A DNA stretch of 64,000 bases from Aeromicrobium sp. 9AM (GCF_902506105.1 NZ_LR733304.1:1907458-1971457), one strand, 5' to 3'; positions 36,421-47,707 are shown, counted from the stretch's first letter. Notes: generated by a model from the sequence alone, not told the origin. Made by a program: numbers and translations.

Positions 36421-37194
36421 TCATTGGTTGGCGAGGTGGATGTCGCCGCTGTCGGTCATGGCCACGACGAATCCGTTGCCCGCCTCGGCCACCGACAACG
36501 AGCTCGCGACCTCGCCGTCGAGGGTGTTGTCGATGTCGCCGGACTTCGATGAGACCACCACGCCGTACTTGCGCTTGCCGGCCGGCACGGTGGCCCGGAT
36601 GTCACCGCTGCCGGACTTGGTCTTGAGCCCGAAGGGTTGCGTCGCGAACGCCGCGTTGATGTCTCCAGAGCCCGTGGTGGCCTGGAACTCGTCGACCTTG
36701 AGGTCTTTGACGGTGACGTCTCCGCTGCCGGAGCTGACGGTGAGCACCCCTTCGGAGAGCGAGTCTGCCCTGACGTTGCCTGACGTGCTCTTGACGACGA
36801 CCGGCATGCCCCTGGGCACCTCCAGCGTCGCCGAGACGCCGCAGCCCGGCGACAGCCAGGTCTGGCAGCCCGAGACGATCTTGATCTCGCTGCCTCTCCG
36901 GCCCAGCTGGTAGTCGGTCTTGCGCAGTCCGGACGTGATGCGGGCGCGAATCCTGACCATGCCCTCGTCACCCTCCACCAGACGTACGTTGGCGGCACCG
37001 GCATTGATCACGAGCTGCGAGACGTCGCCAAGCTCGACGTCGGCGGTCGCGATGCGGGTGTCGCGCTTGATGAGCGACGCGCCGAGGACGAATCCGCCGA
37101 GGAGCACGACGGTCACGATCGTGCCGATCACCGTCAGCAGCGTGCGCGACGCAGGAGAGCGGACGTCATAGTCCGCAACGGTCTCCCTCGACAT
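36421..37194 (-). CDS. DUF4097-family beta-repeat protein with one membrane helix
   Basis: 257 aa, ATG 37194, sharing its A with the glpD stop (TGATG). A single N-terminal membrane helix (LLTVIGTIVTVVLLGGFVLGA) is followed by a beta-solenoid-like region with recurring SGSGDI/SKSGDI units, the signature of DUF4097. The repeats should lie outside the membrane. Function is unknown. Translation is coupled to glpD, but a shared role is doubtful. Confidence 0.8.
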   Translation of the reverse strand: MSRETVADYDVRSPASRTLLTVIGTIVTVVLLGGFVLGASLIKRDTRIATADVELGDVSQLVINAGAANVRLVEGDEGMVRIRARITSGLRKTDYQLGRRGSEIKIVSGCQTWLSPGCGVSATLEVPRGMPVVVKSTSGNVRADSLSEGVLTVSSGSGDVTVKDLKVDEFQATTGSGDINAAFATQPFGLKTKSGSGDIRATVPAGKRKYGVVVSSKSGDIDNTLDGEVASSLSVAEAGNGFVVAMTDSGDIHLANQ

Positions 37195-38942
37195 CAGGCG
37201 GTCTTCGCCTTCGAGGCCGTCGTCGCGATCGGCACGACGTCCTCGGCACCCATACGGGCGGCGTCCGCGGTCTCGTCGTCCGGCATCGTCTGGCTCTCCC
37301 GTTCGGCTTCGACTCGCTTGAGGTAGTGGTCGACCTCATTGTCGCGCTGTGCCTTGGTCCAGCCCAGCACGCCTGCCATGAGCTCAGCGACCTCGACCGC
37401 GACATCCGTCCCGCGGTCGAACGTCTCGATCGAGATGCGCGTACGCCGGGCGATCGCGTCGTCGAGGTGACGGGCACCCTCGTGCGTCACGGCATAGACG
37501 ATCTCGGCACGGAGGTAGTCGTCCGCCCCCGTCAACGGCTCTCCGAGATCGGGGCGTTCGGCGATCAGGTCGAGCAGCTCCAGCGTGAGCGATCCGTAGC
37601 GGTGCAGGAGGTGCTCGATGCGGCCGACGCCGATCCCGCTCGACCCGGCGAGCATCTGCCGCTGGTTCCAGATCGCTTCGTAGCCGTCGGCGCCGAGCAG
37701 CGGCACGTCCTCCGTGCACGAGTCGGGCACCTTGCGGTCCAGCAGCGTGGACATCCCGTGGACCGCCGCGTCGACCGCGTCCTTGGCCATGATCCGGTAC
37801 GTCGTGTACTTGCCGCCGGCGATCACGACGAGGCCTTTGACGCTCGTCCCGACCGCGTGCTCGCGGGACAGCTTGCTGGTCGCCTCGTCCTCGCCCGCCA
37901 GCAAGGGCCGCAGCCCGGCGTAGACGCCCTCGACGTCGTCGTGGGTCAGTGGCTCGACGAGCACGCTGTTGACGTGGTTGAGCAGGTAGTCGATGTCGCT
38001 GCGGCTGGCCGCCGGGTGGTCCTTGGACAGCGACCAGTCGGTGTCGGTCGTGCCGATGATCCAGTGCCGGCCCCACGGGATGACAAAGAGCACGGACTTC
38101 TCGGTGCGCAGGATCAGTCCCGACTCGCCGCGGATCCGGTCCCGGGGCACGACGAGGTGCACGCCCTTGCTGGCGCGGACGTGGAACTGGCCGCGCTCCG
38201 ACGTCAGCGCCTGCGTCTCGTCGGTCCACACCCCGGTCGAGTTGATGACGGCCTTGGCGCGGATGTCGAACTCGCGGCCCGACTCGAGGTCCTTGACCGT
38301 CGCCCCGGTGACGCGGCCGCCCTCGCGCAGCAGCCCGACGACGCGCGTACGGCTGGCCACGTGGGCGCCGTACGCCGCTGCCGTGCGGGACAGGAACATC
38401 GTGTGGCGGGCGTCGTCGACCTGGCCGTCGTAGTAGTGGAGCGCACCGATGAGGGCGTCCTTCTTGAGGGCGGGCATCATCCGCCGGGCCCCGCGACGGG
38501 TCAGGTGGCGATGCAGCGGCACGCCCTGGCCGTAGCCGGAGGCCTTGCTCATCGCGTCGTAGAGCGCGACGCCAGAGCCGGCGTAGAACCGCTCCCAGAC
38601 CCGGTGCGTCAGTGGGTAGAGGAAGCCGACCTCGCGCACGAGGTGAGGTGCGAGCTTCTGCAGGCTGAGGCCACGCTCCTTGAGCGCCTCGGCGACGAGC
38701 CGGAAGTCGAGCATCTCGAGGTAGCGCAGTCCGCCGTGCATGAGCTTGCTGGAACGGCTCGACGTACCGGATGCGAAGTCGCGGGCCTCGACGAGGCCGA
38801 CGGACAGTCCACGGGTCGCGGCATCGAGCGCAGCGCCGCCGCCGACGACGCCACCGCCGATCACCAGGATGTCCAGCGGTTCCGCGGCCATCGCGTCGAG
38901 AGCGGCTTGACGGTTCTCAGGTGACAGGGCTACCGATCGCAT
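37194..38942 (-). CDS. glpD: glycerol-3-phosphate dehydrogenase, FAD-dependent
   Basis: 582 aa from ATG 38942. FAD-binding ILVIGGGVVGGGAALDAATRG, then the GlpD signature SSRSSKLMHGGLRYLE. A C-terminal GlpD cap domain follows, and the last 60 residues are charged and low-complexity. It oxidises glycerol-3-phosphate to dihydroxyacetone phosphate and feeds electrons to the quinone pool. Glycerol kinase lies upstream (44 bp gap), so the two form a glycerol-use operon. Confidence 0.95.
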   Translation of the reverse strand: MRSVALSPENRQAALDAMAAEPLDILVIGGGVVGGGAALDAATRGLSVGLVEARDFASGTSSRSSKLMHGGLRYLEMLDFRLVAEALKERGLSLQKLAPHLVREVGFLYPLTHRVWERFYAGSGVALYDAMSKASGYGQGVPLHRHLTRRGARRMMPALKKDALIGALHYYDGQVDDARHTMFLSRTAAAYGAHVASRTRVVGLLREGGRVTGATVKDLESGREFDIRAKAVINSTGVWTDETQALTSERGQFHVRASKGVHLVVPRDRIRGESGLILRTEKSVLFVIPWGRHWIIGTTDTDWSLSKDHPAASRSDIDYLLNHVNSVLVEPLTHDDVEGVYAGLRPLLAGEDEATSKLSREHAVGTSVKGLVVIAGGKYTTYRIMAKDAVDAAVHGMSTLLDRKVPDSCTEDVPLLGADGYEAIWNQRQMLAGSSGIGVGRIEHLLHRYGSLTLELLDLIAERPDLGEPLTGADDYLRAEIVYAVTHEGARHLDDAIARRTRISIETFDRGTDVAVEVAELMAGVLGWTKAQRDNEVDHYLKRVEAERESQTMPDDETADAARMGAEDVVPIATTASKAKTA

Positions 38943-38986
38943 GACCCCAGTCAATCAGGTCCCCAAATCGGTCGCCGGTCGGTCGC

Positions 38987-40513
38987 TCAGTCCCGCTCAA
39001 CCCAGCCGAAGGTGCGCTCCACGGCCTTCTTCCACTGCGCGTGACCGCCCTCGCGCTGCTCCGATGTCGAGGTCGACTCCCAGCGCTTCGACTCGTGCCA
39101 GTTGGCGATGAGCTCGTCGGTGCTGCCCCAGAATCCCAACGCGAGACCGGCAGCGTACGCCGCTCCGAGTGCCGTCGTCTCGGCCACGACCGGCCGGCTG
39201 ACCGGCACGCCAAGGACGTCGGCCTGGATCTGCATGCAGAGCTCGTTGGCGGTCACGCCGCCGTCGACGCGCAGGATCTTGAGGTCGAGACCGGCATCGG
39301 CGACCATCGCGTCGACGACGTCACGGCTCTGGTAGCAGATCGCCTCGAGCGCAGCCCGGGCGATGTGAGCGACGGTGTTGAAGCGCGAGAGGCCCACGAT
39401 GACGCCGCGGGCGTCGCTGCGCCAGTAGGGCGCGAACAGGCCGGAGAACGCCGGCACGAAGCACACGCCGCCGTTGTCGTCGACGCTCTCGGCAAGGCTC
39501 TCGGAGTCCTCCGCCGCCTTGATGATGCCGAGCTGGTCGCGCAGCCACTGGATCGCCGAGCCGGTGACCGCGATCGAGCCCTCCAGGGCGTACACGGCGG
39601 GCGCGTCGCCGAACTTGTAGCCCACCGTCGTGAGCAGGCCGTTGGTGGACTTCACGATCTCGGTGCCGGTGTTGAGGACGAGGAAGTTGCCGGTGCCGTA
39701 CGTGTTCTTGAGCTCGCCTGGCTGGAAGCACACCTGGCCGACGAGGGCAGCGTGCTGGTCGCCCAGGTCACCCGCGATGGGCACCTCGCCGCCGAACGGC
39801 CCATCCGCCCGCGTGTTGCCGTACAGCTCGGACGACGACCGGATCTCGGGAAGCATCGCTCGCGGTATGCCGAACAGCGCGAGCAGCTCGTCGTCCCAGG
39901 CGAGGGTCTCGAGGTCCATCAGCATCGTGCGGCTCGCGTTGGTCACGTCGGTGAGGTGCAGCCCGCCGTCCGGGCCACCCGTGAGCCACCACATCAGCCA
40001 GCTGTCGGTGTTGCCGAAGATCGCGTGCCCGGCCTCGGCGTCCGCGCGCACGCCTTCGACGTTCTCGAGGATCCACTGGATCTTGCCGCCGGAGAAGTAC
40101 GTCGCCGGCGGTAGTCCGGCGCGCTCGCGGATCAGGTCGCCGCCGCGGCTCCCGTCGAGAGCGCTGGCGATCCTGTCCGTACGTGTGTCCTGCCAGACGA
40201 TCGCGTTGTAGTACGGCTCGCCGGTCCGTCGGTCCCACACGACGGTCGTCTCGCGCTGGTTGGTGATGCCGATCGCCGCAAGTCCCTCGAACGTGACGCC
40301 CGCGCGGCCGAGGCCGGTCTCGATGACGTCCTGCGTCGCTTCCCAGATCTCGTGCGGATCGTGCTCGACCCACCCCGCCTGCGGGAGGATCTGTTCGTGC
40401 TCGAGCTGGTGACGCGCAACCTCGTGCCCGTCGTGGTCGAAGACCATGAAGCGCGTGCTGGTCGTGCCTTGATCGATCGCGCCGACATACCGCTGCTGAG
40501 CGTCCGTTGCCAT
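38987..40513 (-). CDS. glpK: glycerol kinase
   Basis: 508 aa from ATG 40513. FGGY kinase: [15 protein letters not shown] phosphate loop, [26 protein letters not shown], and the C-terminal FGGY signature region near [20 protein letters not shown]. It phosphorylates glycerol to glycerol-3-phosphate for the downstream glpD. No GlpF-type transporter gene is nearby, so uptake must be encoded elsewhere. Confidence 0.96.
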   Translation of the reverse strand: MATDAQQRYVGAIDQGTTSTRFMVFDHDGHEVARHQLEHEQILPQAGWVEHDPHEIWEATQDVIETGLGRAGVTFEGLAAIGITNQRETTVVWDRRTGEPYYNAIVWQDTRTDRIASALDGSRGGDLIRERAGLPPATYFSGGKIQWILENVEGVRADAEAGHAIFGNTDSWLMWWLTGGPDGGLHLTDVTNASRTMLMDLETLAWDDELLALFGIPRAMLPEIRSSSELYGNTRADGPFGGEVPIAGDLGDQHAALVGQVCFQPGELKNTYGTGNFLVLNTGTEIVKSTNGLLTTVGYKFGDAPAVYALEGSIAVTGSAIQWLRDQLGIIKAAEDSESLAESVDDNGGVCFVPAFSGLFAPYWRSDARGVIVGLSRFNTVAHIARAALEAICYQSRDVVDAMVADAGLDLKILRVDGGVTANELCMQIQADVLGVPVSRPVVAETTALGAAYAAGLALGFWGSTDELIANWHESKRWESTSTSEQREGGHAQWKKAVERTFGWVERD

Positions 40514-40554
40514 GCGCGAGAGCCTAGCGACGAGCGGCACCATAGGGTCAGAAC

Positions 40555-41220
40555 ATGCGCTTGATCCTTGTCCGCCACGGCCAGACGCCCGCGAATGTCG
40601 ACGGGATCCTCGAGTCGACCGTGCCCGGCCCCGGGCTCACGGCGTTGGGTCACGACCAGGCCGAGCAGCTCGTCGATGCGCTGGCCGACGAGAAGATCGA
40701 CGCGATCTTCGTGTCGTCGATGATTCGTACGCATCTGACCGCCGCTCCCCTGGTCGCCTCGCGCAGCATCGAGCCGGCGGTGCGCGACGGCATCCGCGAG
40801 ATCTCAGCGGGCGACGTGGAGGGCAGGACCGACGAGGACTCGGTCCACCAGTACGTCCACACGCTGCTCGCCTGGTGCGCCGGCGACCTCGACGTACGCA
40901 TGCCCGGCGGCGAGACCGGCCACGAGGTCATCGCGCGGTTCGACGAGGTCGTCGACGAGGCGGAGGCCCTGGGCGCCGACAGCGTCGTGCTGGTCAGCCA
41001 CGGTGCCATGATCCGCGCCTGGTGCGCGGCCCGCACGGGCAACGTCGATCTCGACTTCGTCAGCAACCACTACGTCGTCAACACCGGCATCGTGGTCGTC
41101 GAAGGGTCGGGCAGCGCCGGCTGGGAGGTCGAGACGTGGCTCGGCGAGAGCGTCAGCGAGGCTGCGGCGATGGGTGTGTCGTCCGACCACAGCCCCGCCG
41201 CCGAGCCTCTCGAGGACTAG
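40555..41220 (+). CDS. histidine phosphatase superfamily (phosphoglycerate mutase-like) protein
   Basis: 221 aa, ATG 40555. RHG motif [10 protein letters not shown] with the phospho-accepting His, the second catalytic His in [12 protein letters not shown], and Glu in [11 protein letters not shown] cofactor-dependent phosphatase rather than a glycolytic mutase, judging by length and by the lack of the mutase insertion. It is divergent from glpK. The substrate is unknown. Confidence 0.88.
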   Translation: MRLILVRHGQTPANVDGILESTVPGPGLTALGHDQAEQLVDALADEKIDAIFVSSMIRTHLTAAPLVASRSIEPAVRDGIREISAGDVEGRTDEDSVHQYVHTLLAWCAGDLDVRMPGGETGHEVIARFDEVVDEAEALGADSVVLVSHGAMIRAWCAARTGNVDLDFVSNHYVVNTGIVVVEGSGSAGWEVETWLGESVSEAAAMGVSSDHSPAAEPLED

Positions 41221-42207
41221 CTAGTCCTGCAGCATCTCGCCGTGCACCTCGGCGTGCGGGACGCTCGGGATCGTGCCGAGCCGGCCCTTCTGGAAGTCCT
41301 CGAACGCCTGCTGCACCTCGGCCTTGGTGTTCATGACGAACGGTCCGGCCCAGGCGATCGGCTCCCGGATCGGTAGACCGCCCAGCAGGACGACCTCGAG
41401 CGCGGGGTGCCGGCTGTCCTGGTGCTGGTCGGCGCCGACGGTGATGGTCTCGCCGTGGCCGAGCACCGCGAGCTGGCCGGACTCGACGGGGCGGCGCTCA
41501 CGGCCGACGTAGCCGCTGCCGCTCATGACGTAGACCAGGGCGTTGAAGTCGGTGCGCCACGGCACGGTCATCTCCGCGCCGGGCAGGACCGTCGCGTGCA
41601 CCATCGACATCGGCGTGTGGGTCGATCCCGGTCCCTTGACCCCGTCGACCTCTCCGGCGATGACGCGCAGGAGCGCCCCGGCGTCCGGCGTGGACCCCAG
41701 GCCCACCTCACCGCCGCGGATGTCCTGGTAGTGCGGCGGCAGCCACTTGTCGGCCTTGGGCAGGTTGACCCACAGCTGCAGGCCGTGGAACAGGCCGCCC
41801 TTGACCACGAGCCACTCCGGCGGGGCCTCGATGTGCAGGAGGCCGCTGCCGGCCGTCATCCACTGCGTGTCGCCGTCGGTGATCGAGCCGCCACCGCCGT
41901 GGCTGTCCTGGTGGTCGAACACGCCGTCGACGATGTAGGTGACGGTCTCGAAGCCGCGGTGCGGGTGCCACGGCGTGCCTTTGGGCTCGCCGGGTGCGTA
42001 GTCGACCTCGCCCATCTGGTCCATGTGGATGAACGGGTCGAGCTTGCTCGGGTCGACGCCGGCGAACGCACGGCGGACCGGGAAGCCCTCCCCCTCATAT
42101 CCCTGGGGCGCGGTGGTCACCGTGACCGGCGCGCGGTCCTCGGTCTGCGTCGGTGCCGCGATCACGCGGGGCAGGACGGTCCAGTCAGCAACATTCACAG
42201 CGGGCAT
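41221..42207 (-). CDS. pirin-family protein
   Basis: 328 aa, ATG 42207. Bicupin pirin: the metal site HPHRGFETVTYIVDG and later HDSHGGGGSITDGDTQWM give the His/His/His/Glu set, and LWVNLPKADKWLPPHYQ is characteristic. Bacterial pirins act as quercetinase-like dioxygenases or as redox-sensing partners of other enzymes. Its stop codon lies directly against that of the convergent phosphatase gene. Confidence 0.92.
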   Translation of the reverse strand: MPAVNVADWTVLPRVIAAPTQTEDRAPVTVTTAPQGYEGEGFPVRRAFAGVDPSKLDPFIHMDQMGEVDYAPGEPKGTPWHPHRGFETVTYIVDGVFDHQDSHGGGGSITDGDTQWMTAGSGLLHIEAPPEWLVVKGGLFHGLQLWVNLPKADKWLPPHYQDIRGGEVGLGSTPDAGALLRVIAGEVDGVKGPGSTHTPMSMVHATVLPGAEMTVPWRTDFNALVYVMSGSGYVGRERRPVESGQLAVLGHGETITVGADQHQDSRHPALEVVLLGGLPIREPIAWAGPFVMNTKAEVQQAFEDFQKGRLGTIPSVPHAEVHGEMLQD

Positions 42208-42282
42208 GGCGTGCTCCTCTTTCAGGTCTCCTAATCTAGTTTAACTTTCAACGAGCGTCAAGCATTCCCGTATCGTGTCGTC

Positions 42283-42957
42283 ATGACCGTCGCTTTCCTG
42301 GTCTCAGCGATCCGCGAGGCCCTGCGTGACGCCGCGGATGCCGAGCGAGCACCCGCCATGCAGGCTTACATGAAGTCGACGATGCCATTTCGCGGGGTTC
42401 AGGTGCCCCGGGTCCGGCAGATCACGAAGGCGGCCGCGCGAGCCCACCCCCTCCTCACGCTGGGCGAGCTGGAGACGGCCGTGCGTACGTTGTGGGACGA
42501 GGCGGCCTTCCGCGAGGAGCGCTACGCCGCCAGCGCGCTCCTCGCCGCGAGCGTCGGCACCGGGCGCCTCGAGCTCGTCCCGCTGTACGACCACCTCGCC
42601 ACGACGGGCGCGTGGTGGGACCACGTCGACGACCTGGCGCACCGGATCGCGGAGCTCCACGACGCGCACCCGATCGAGACGGCGGCGATCGTACGTCGTT
42701 GGAGCACGGCCCCGGACTTCTGGCTGCGCCGGCTGGCGATCATCAGTCAGCTCGGCCGCAAGGACCGGCTCGACCCGGACCTGCTGGCCGAGGTCATCGA
42801 GCCCAACATCGACGACCGCGAGTTCTTCGTCCGCAAGGCGATCGGGTGGGCGTTGCGCGAGTATGCCCGGGTCGAGCCGGAGTGGGTGCGTGCGTTCGTC
42901 GCCGACCACCCGGACCTGAGTGGCCTTTCGAGGCGAGAGGCGCTCAAGCACCTCTGA
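42283..42957 (+). CDS. AlkD-like DNA alkylation repair protein
   Basis: 224 aa, ATG 42283. HEAT-like helical repeats typical of the AlkD family: MQAYMKSTMPFRGVQVPRVR at the N-terminus, WWDHVDDLAHRI, WLRRLAIISQL and FFVRKAIGWALREYARVEPE. AlkD-type glycosylases excise cationic alkylated bases without flipping them. It is convergent with udgX, so two DNA-repair genes lie side by side. Confidence 0.92.
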   Translation: MTVAFLVSAIREALRDAADAERAPAMQAYMKSTMPFRGVQVPRVRQITKAAARAHPLLTLGELETAVRTLWDEAAFREERYAASALLAASVGTGRLELVPLYDHLATTGAWWDHVDDLAHRIAELHDAHPIETAAIVRRWSTAPDFWLRRLAIISQLGRKDRLDPDLLAEVIEPNIDDREFFVRKAIGWALREYARVEPEWVRAFVADHPDLSGLSRREALKHL

Positions 42958-42959
42958 GG

Positions 42960-43589
42960 TCAGTCTGCGGCGGCCGCGGCGACCTTGAGGTCGCTGACGA
43001 GCTCGTCGAACGCCTCGCCCCACTCGCTCCGGTCCCGCAGCCGAAGCAGGGCAGAAGGATGCGTCGTGACGACGACCTGAGGCTCGTCAGGCCCGGCAGG
43101 TTCGATCAGCTTCCCGCGCTCGGCGCCGATCCGGACGGTGCGGCCGAGGACCGACCGGCCAGCGGTCGCGCCCAGGCACACGACGACGTGCGGGCGTACG
43201 ACCGACAGCTCCGCCTCGAGCCACGGGTGGCACGCGGTGATGTGCCCCACCGCGGGCTTCTCATGGATGCGCCGCTTGCCCCGCACGGTGTGGCGGAAGT
43301 GCTTGACCGCGTTCGTCAGGTACGTCGTCGCCGGGTCGATGGCCGCTGCCTCGAGCGCGTCGGCCAGGACGTTGCCGGCGGGGCCGACGAACGGCTCGCC
43401 CGTCCGATCCTCCTGGTCACCGGGCTGCTCACCGACGAGGACGAGTCGCGCGGCCGCGCGACCACGGGAGAAGACCACCTGCGTGGCGTCCTCCCACAGC
43501 TCACATCCGCGGCACTCCTCCGCGGCCTCAGCCAGCTTCGTCAGGCTGCGCGTCGCCGGAACCCATGCCTCGGCCCCTTTGTGCTGCAT
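42960..43589 (-). CDS. udgX: UdgX-type uracil-DNA glycosylase that cross-links to DNA
   Basis: 209 aa, ATG 43589. Family 4-like UDG with an Fe-S cluster (CRGCELW and later conserved Cys), GEQPGDQEDRTGEPFVGPAG, and the diagnostic KRRIH loop. The His of KRRIH is residue 109, the same number as the residue in Mycobacterium smegmatis UdgX that forms a covalent bond to the abasic sugar. So this protein is predicted to stay attached to DNA after removing uracil. Confidence 0.93.
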   Translation of the reverse strand: MQHKGAEAWVPATRSLTKLAEAAEECRGCELWEDATQVVFSRGRAAARLVLVGEQPGDQEDRTGEPFVGPAGNVLADALEAAAIDPATTYLTNAVKHFRHTVRGKRRIHEKPAVGHITACHPWLEAELSVVRPHVVVCLGATAGRSVLGRTVRIGAERGKLIEPAGPDEPQVVVTTHPSALLRLRDRSEWGEAFDELVSDLKVAAAAAD

Positions 43590-43641
43590 GCGCAGGACGT
43601 ACCCGCGAGCCCGAAGGCGTAACCGGTCCTACGCTGGGGCC

Positions 43642-45538
<1,897 letters not shown>

Positions 45539-45547
45539 ATGAGGAAC

Positions 45548-45620
45548 GTTACTCGCTGAATGGCACGTGGTGGGAGAAATAGCACGACACGCCGTGCGAG
45601 TAACGCTAATCGACGTGCTA
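45548..45620. promoter_or_regulatory. nested inverted repeats of the lysis-lysogeny control region
   Basis: GTTACTCGC (45548-45556) and its reverse complement GCGAGTAAC (45596-45604) form a perfect 9-bp pair. TAGCACG (45580-45586) and CGTGCTA (45614-45620) form a second pair. They lie between the leftward repressor and the rightward HTH gene, where divergent promoters and operators are expected. Confidence 0.6.
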
Positions 45621-45639
45621 ATTCGCACATGCTGTTCCC

Positions 45640-45834
45640 GTGAGTACGAACGCTGAGTTGGCGACGACCGCTGAGGCGGCCGCGTTCCTTGGCGTCTCCG
45701 TCCCCACAGTGCAGCGCCTCGCTGCCGCCGGGACGCTGCGCACGTTCGTTAAGGCCCCCGGGCCGCGCGGCCCTCGGTTCTTCCACCGCGACGAGCTCTC
45801 GCGCGTCGCAGCCGAAAGGAACCTCGCATCATGA
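45640..45834 (+). CDS. excisionase/MerR-type HTH protein
   Basis: 64 aa from GTG 45640. A small winged HTH of the excisionase family (TTAEAAAFLGVSVPTVQRLAAAGTLR, with wing residues GPRGPRFFHRDEL). It is the first rightward gene, divergent from the repressor, a place occupied by cro-like or xis genes in comparable phages. It may direct excision, or act as the Cro-like antagonist. Its stop overlaps the next start (ATGA). Confidence 0.8.
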   Translation: MSTNAELATTAEAAAFLGVSVPTVQRLAAAGTLRTFVKAPGPRGPRFFHRDELSRVAAERNLAS

Positions 45835-46169
45835 CTCAGTCCAAGCTCAAGGCCGGCGACAAGGTGAAAACCGCCGGCGGCCTCGACGGCGAGATCGTCC
45901 AGGTCAACAGCGCCGGCACGGCCGCCCTGGTCAACGCCGGCAAGGACAAGACGTTCGAGTCCAGCTGGTACTCGGTCGACTCCCTCAAGAAGGCCGGCGG
46001 TCGCACCAAGAAGCCGGACGAGACGTACCTGGTGACCTACGAGAACGCCGATGGCGACGAGGTCACGATCGACGTGTCGGCCGACAGCGAGGACGCTGCC
46101 GAAACCAAGTTCGGCGATCTCGCCGGCGAAGGTGAGAAGTTCGTCCGCGTCGAGAAGGCTGCCAGCTGA
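45831..46169 (+). CDS. hypothetical early phage protein
   Basis: 112 aa, ATG 45831. I do not recognise it. The N-terminal part (GDKVKTAGGLDGEIVQVNSAG) looks like a small SH3/KOW-like beta barrel, and the C-terminal half (ETYLVTYENADGDEVTIDVSADS) like a second beta domain. It is acidic. It is translationally coupled to the genes on both sides (ATGA and TGATG). Confidence 0.65.
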   Translation: MTQSKLKAGDKVKTAGGLDGEIVQVNSAGTAALVNAGKDKTFESSWYSVDSLKKAGGRTKKPDETYLVTYENADGDEVTIDVSADSEDAAETKFGDLAGEGEKFVRVEKAAS

Positions 46170-46471
46170 TGCCCGGGCGGCGAGCGTTCCCGTACAGCGT
46201 CGAGGCCGAGGAGCAGGCAGCTCCCTTGCCTGGTCGTCGCAAGGCGAAGTGGCGCAATCGACCGCGTCGCTTCAACACCCTCGACGCTGCGGGCACGTTC
46301 GCCGCCCGCCGTGCGGCCGCCAACGGCCGCCGGCAGCACGTCCGCCCCGAGCAGACGCCGTTCGGGCTGATGTTCTTCGTCCGCGAGCGCGACGTCGTCA
46401 TGACCCCGATCGACCTCGAGCTCAACCGCCGCCTGGTCGCCTCCCTGAACCGGATGGAGCGCGAAGCATGA
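46169..46471 (+). CDS. hypothetical early phage protein, basic
   Basis: 100 aa, ATG 46169. It is strongly basic (RRKAKWRNRPRRF, RRAAANGRRQHVRP), with a hydrophobic centre GLMFFVRERDVVMTP. It probably contacts nucleic acid, but no family is recognised. It overlaps its neighbours by one and four bases. Confidence 0.6.
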   Translation: MPGRRAFPYSVEAEEQAAPLPGRRKAKWRNRPRRFNTLDAAGTFAARRAAANGRRQHVRPEQTPFGLMFFVRERDVVMTPIDLELNRRLVASLNRMEREA

Positions 46472-47226
46472 GCGTCCTGACCATCGCCTCGCAGAATCTC
46501 GCCGCTGAGGCCAAGTCCTGGCAGCGCAAGACGTTCGCCGGCCGCCTCGACGACATCGGCGATGGCATCGCCTACTACCGCCCCGGCGTGTTCCTCGCCC
46601 AGGAGACGGGCGGCGGCCTGCTCTACCTCCCGCGCCTCGATCGCGAGATGAAGCGCCACGGCCTGCGCCGCGCACCCCACGGCGGCCGCTGGCGCCACAT
46701 CTACTACAACCCCGACCTCGTGCGGCGGAATCGGTCCGGCCTGATGTCCCTCAACCGGCTCGGCACCAAGCACGCGGCCTGGCTGGACTTCACCGACCGC
46801 TTGAGCGACGAGCGCCTGTTCGCGACGTCGGTTCACCTGAGCCAGGGCAACGAGAGCAAGGCCCAGACCAGGTATCGCGAGGGAGAGACGCTGCTGCGGA
46901 AGACCGCGCACCTCAACCCTCGCAAGTACCCCGAGATCCACGGTGGCGACTTCAACAGCCACGGCCTGGTCGGCCGCGTCGTGTTCGAGCCGCGTCACTA
47001 CGTCGACGCGCTCGATGTCGCCTCGACGACCAAGCACAAGGGCTACAACACGTACAACGGCCGCAGCACGGTCAAGCCGATCCACTCGACGCAGCAGATC
47101 GACGGCGACCATGACGACCACTTCTACGTGAGCTCGGCCCTCAAGCCGTTCATCGCTCACTGGTCGCAGCGGCCCACCGTCGTCCCGTCCGACCACAACC
47201 TCATCGCGATCAAGGTCCGCCTGTGA
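46468..47226 (+). CDS. EEP-family (DNase I-like) nuclease or phosphatase
   Basis: 252 aa from ATG 46468. Endonuclease/exonuclease/phosphatase motifs appear in order: ASQNLAAE (metal Asn), FLAQETGG (metal Glu), SVHLSQGNESKAQTRYREGE (catalytic His), HGGDFNSHG (Asp and Asn), and the terminal PSDHNLIAIKV (Asp-His). All catalytic residues are present. EEP enzymes are uncommon in tailed phages of this size. Possible roles are host DNA breakdown, phage DNA repair, or superinfection defence. It lies in a tightly overlapped early operon. Confidence 0.82.
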   Translation: MSVLTIASQNLAAEAKSWQRKTFAGRLDDIGDGIAYYRPGVFLAQETGGGLLYLPRLDREMKRHGLRRAPHGGRWRHIYYNPDLVRRNRSGLMSLNRLGTKHAAWLDFTDRLSDERLFATSVHLSQGNESKAQTRYREGETLLRKTAHLNPRKYPEIHGGDFNSHGLVGRVVFEPRHYVDALDVASTTKHKGYNTYNGRSTVKPIHSTQQIDGDHDDHFYVSSALKPFIAHWSQRPTVVPSDHNLIAIKVRL

Positions 47227-47549
47227 AACGCCTCCAGATGGGTCAACGGCAGTCGGACCCCGGCCTCCACGTCGACGCCACCAGATACGTGTTCATGTGC
47301 CCGCTCTGCCCGTGGCAGCTGCAGGCCGGCTACGCGGCTCGTCGAGATCTAGGCCCCAACGGTCTGTTCGACGCGATCGCCCTGGCCCACAAGGACCACG
47401 TCGTCGAGGCCCATGCGAATCGGAGTCACGACGACGAGCTCGAGTGGGCGGACGGCAGCACGCACAACCTCGCGAAGACGACGCCTGAGGGCGCTGTCGA
47501 GGGCGCGCTGATCGCGACAGAGCTGCCACGCTGGTGGGTCGACCGATGA
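47223..47549 (+). CDS. C2H2-like zinc-finger phage protein
   Basis: 108 aa from GTG 47223, overlapping the nuclease stop. CPLCPWQ followed by HKDHVVEAH gives a Cys2/His-type zinc site with a long loop (about 35 residues). The rest is polar. It starts a pair of zinc-finger proteins with the next gene. DNA- or RNA-binding is plausible but unproven. Confidence 0.65.
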   Translation: MKRLQMGQRQSDPGLHVDATRYVFMCPLCPWQLQAGYAARRDLGPNGLFDAIALAHKDHVVEAHANRSHDDELEWADGSTHNLAKTTPEGAVEGALIATELPRWWVDR

Positions 47550-47707
47550 CGGTCCTGACGTGCGAGGTGTGCGGCTGCCCGACGCAGCGGACGCCCGACG
47601 GCGGTCCCCTGGACGGCCTCAGAGCGCACCAGGACAAGGTCCACCCCGACCAGCTGACAGTCGTCCGCGTACTCCCCGCCAACGCCACCCAGGAGGCCAC
47701 CACATGA
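47546..47707 (+). CDS. 53-aa C2H2 zinc-finger microprotein
   Basis: ATG 47546 overlaps the previous stop, and its own stop overlaps the next start (ATGA at 47704). The protein reads MTVLTCEVCGCPTQR, then GLRAHQDKVH, a complete C-x2-C...H-x4-H finger. Tight coupling on both sides argues that this short frame is a real gene. Confidence 0.65.
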   Translation: MTVLTCEVCGCPTQRTPDGGPLDGLRAHQDKVHPDQLTVVRVLPANATQEATT

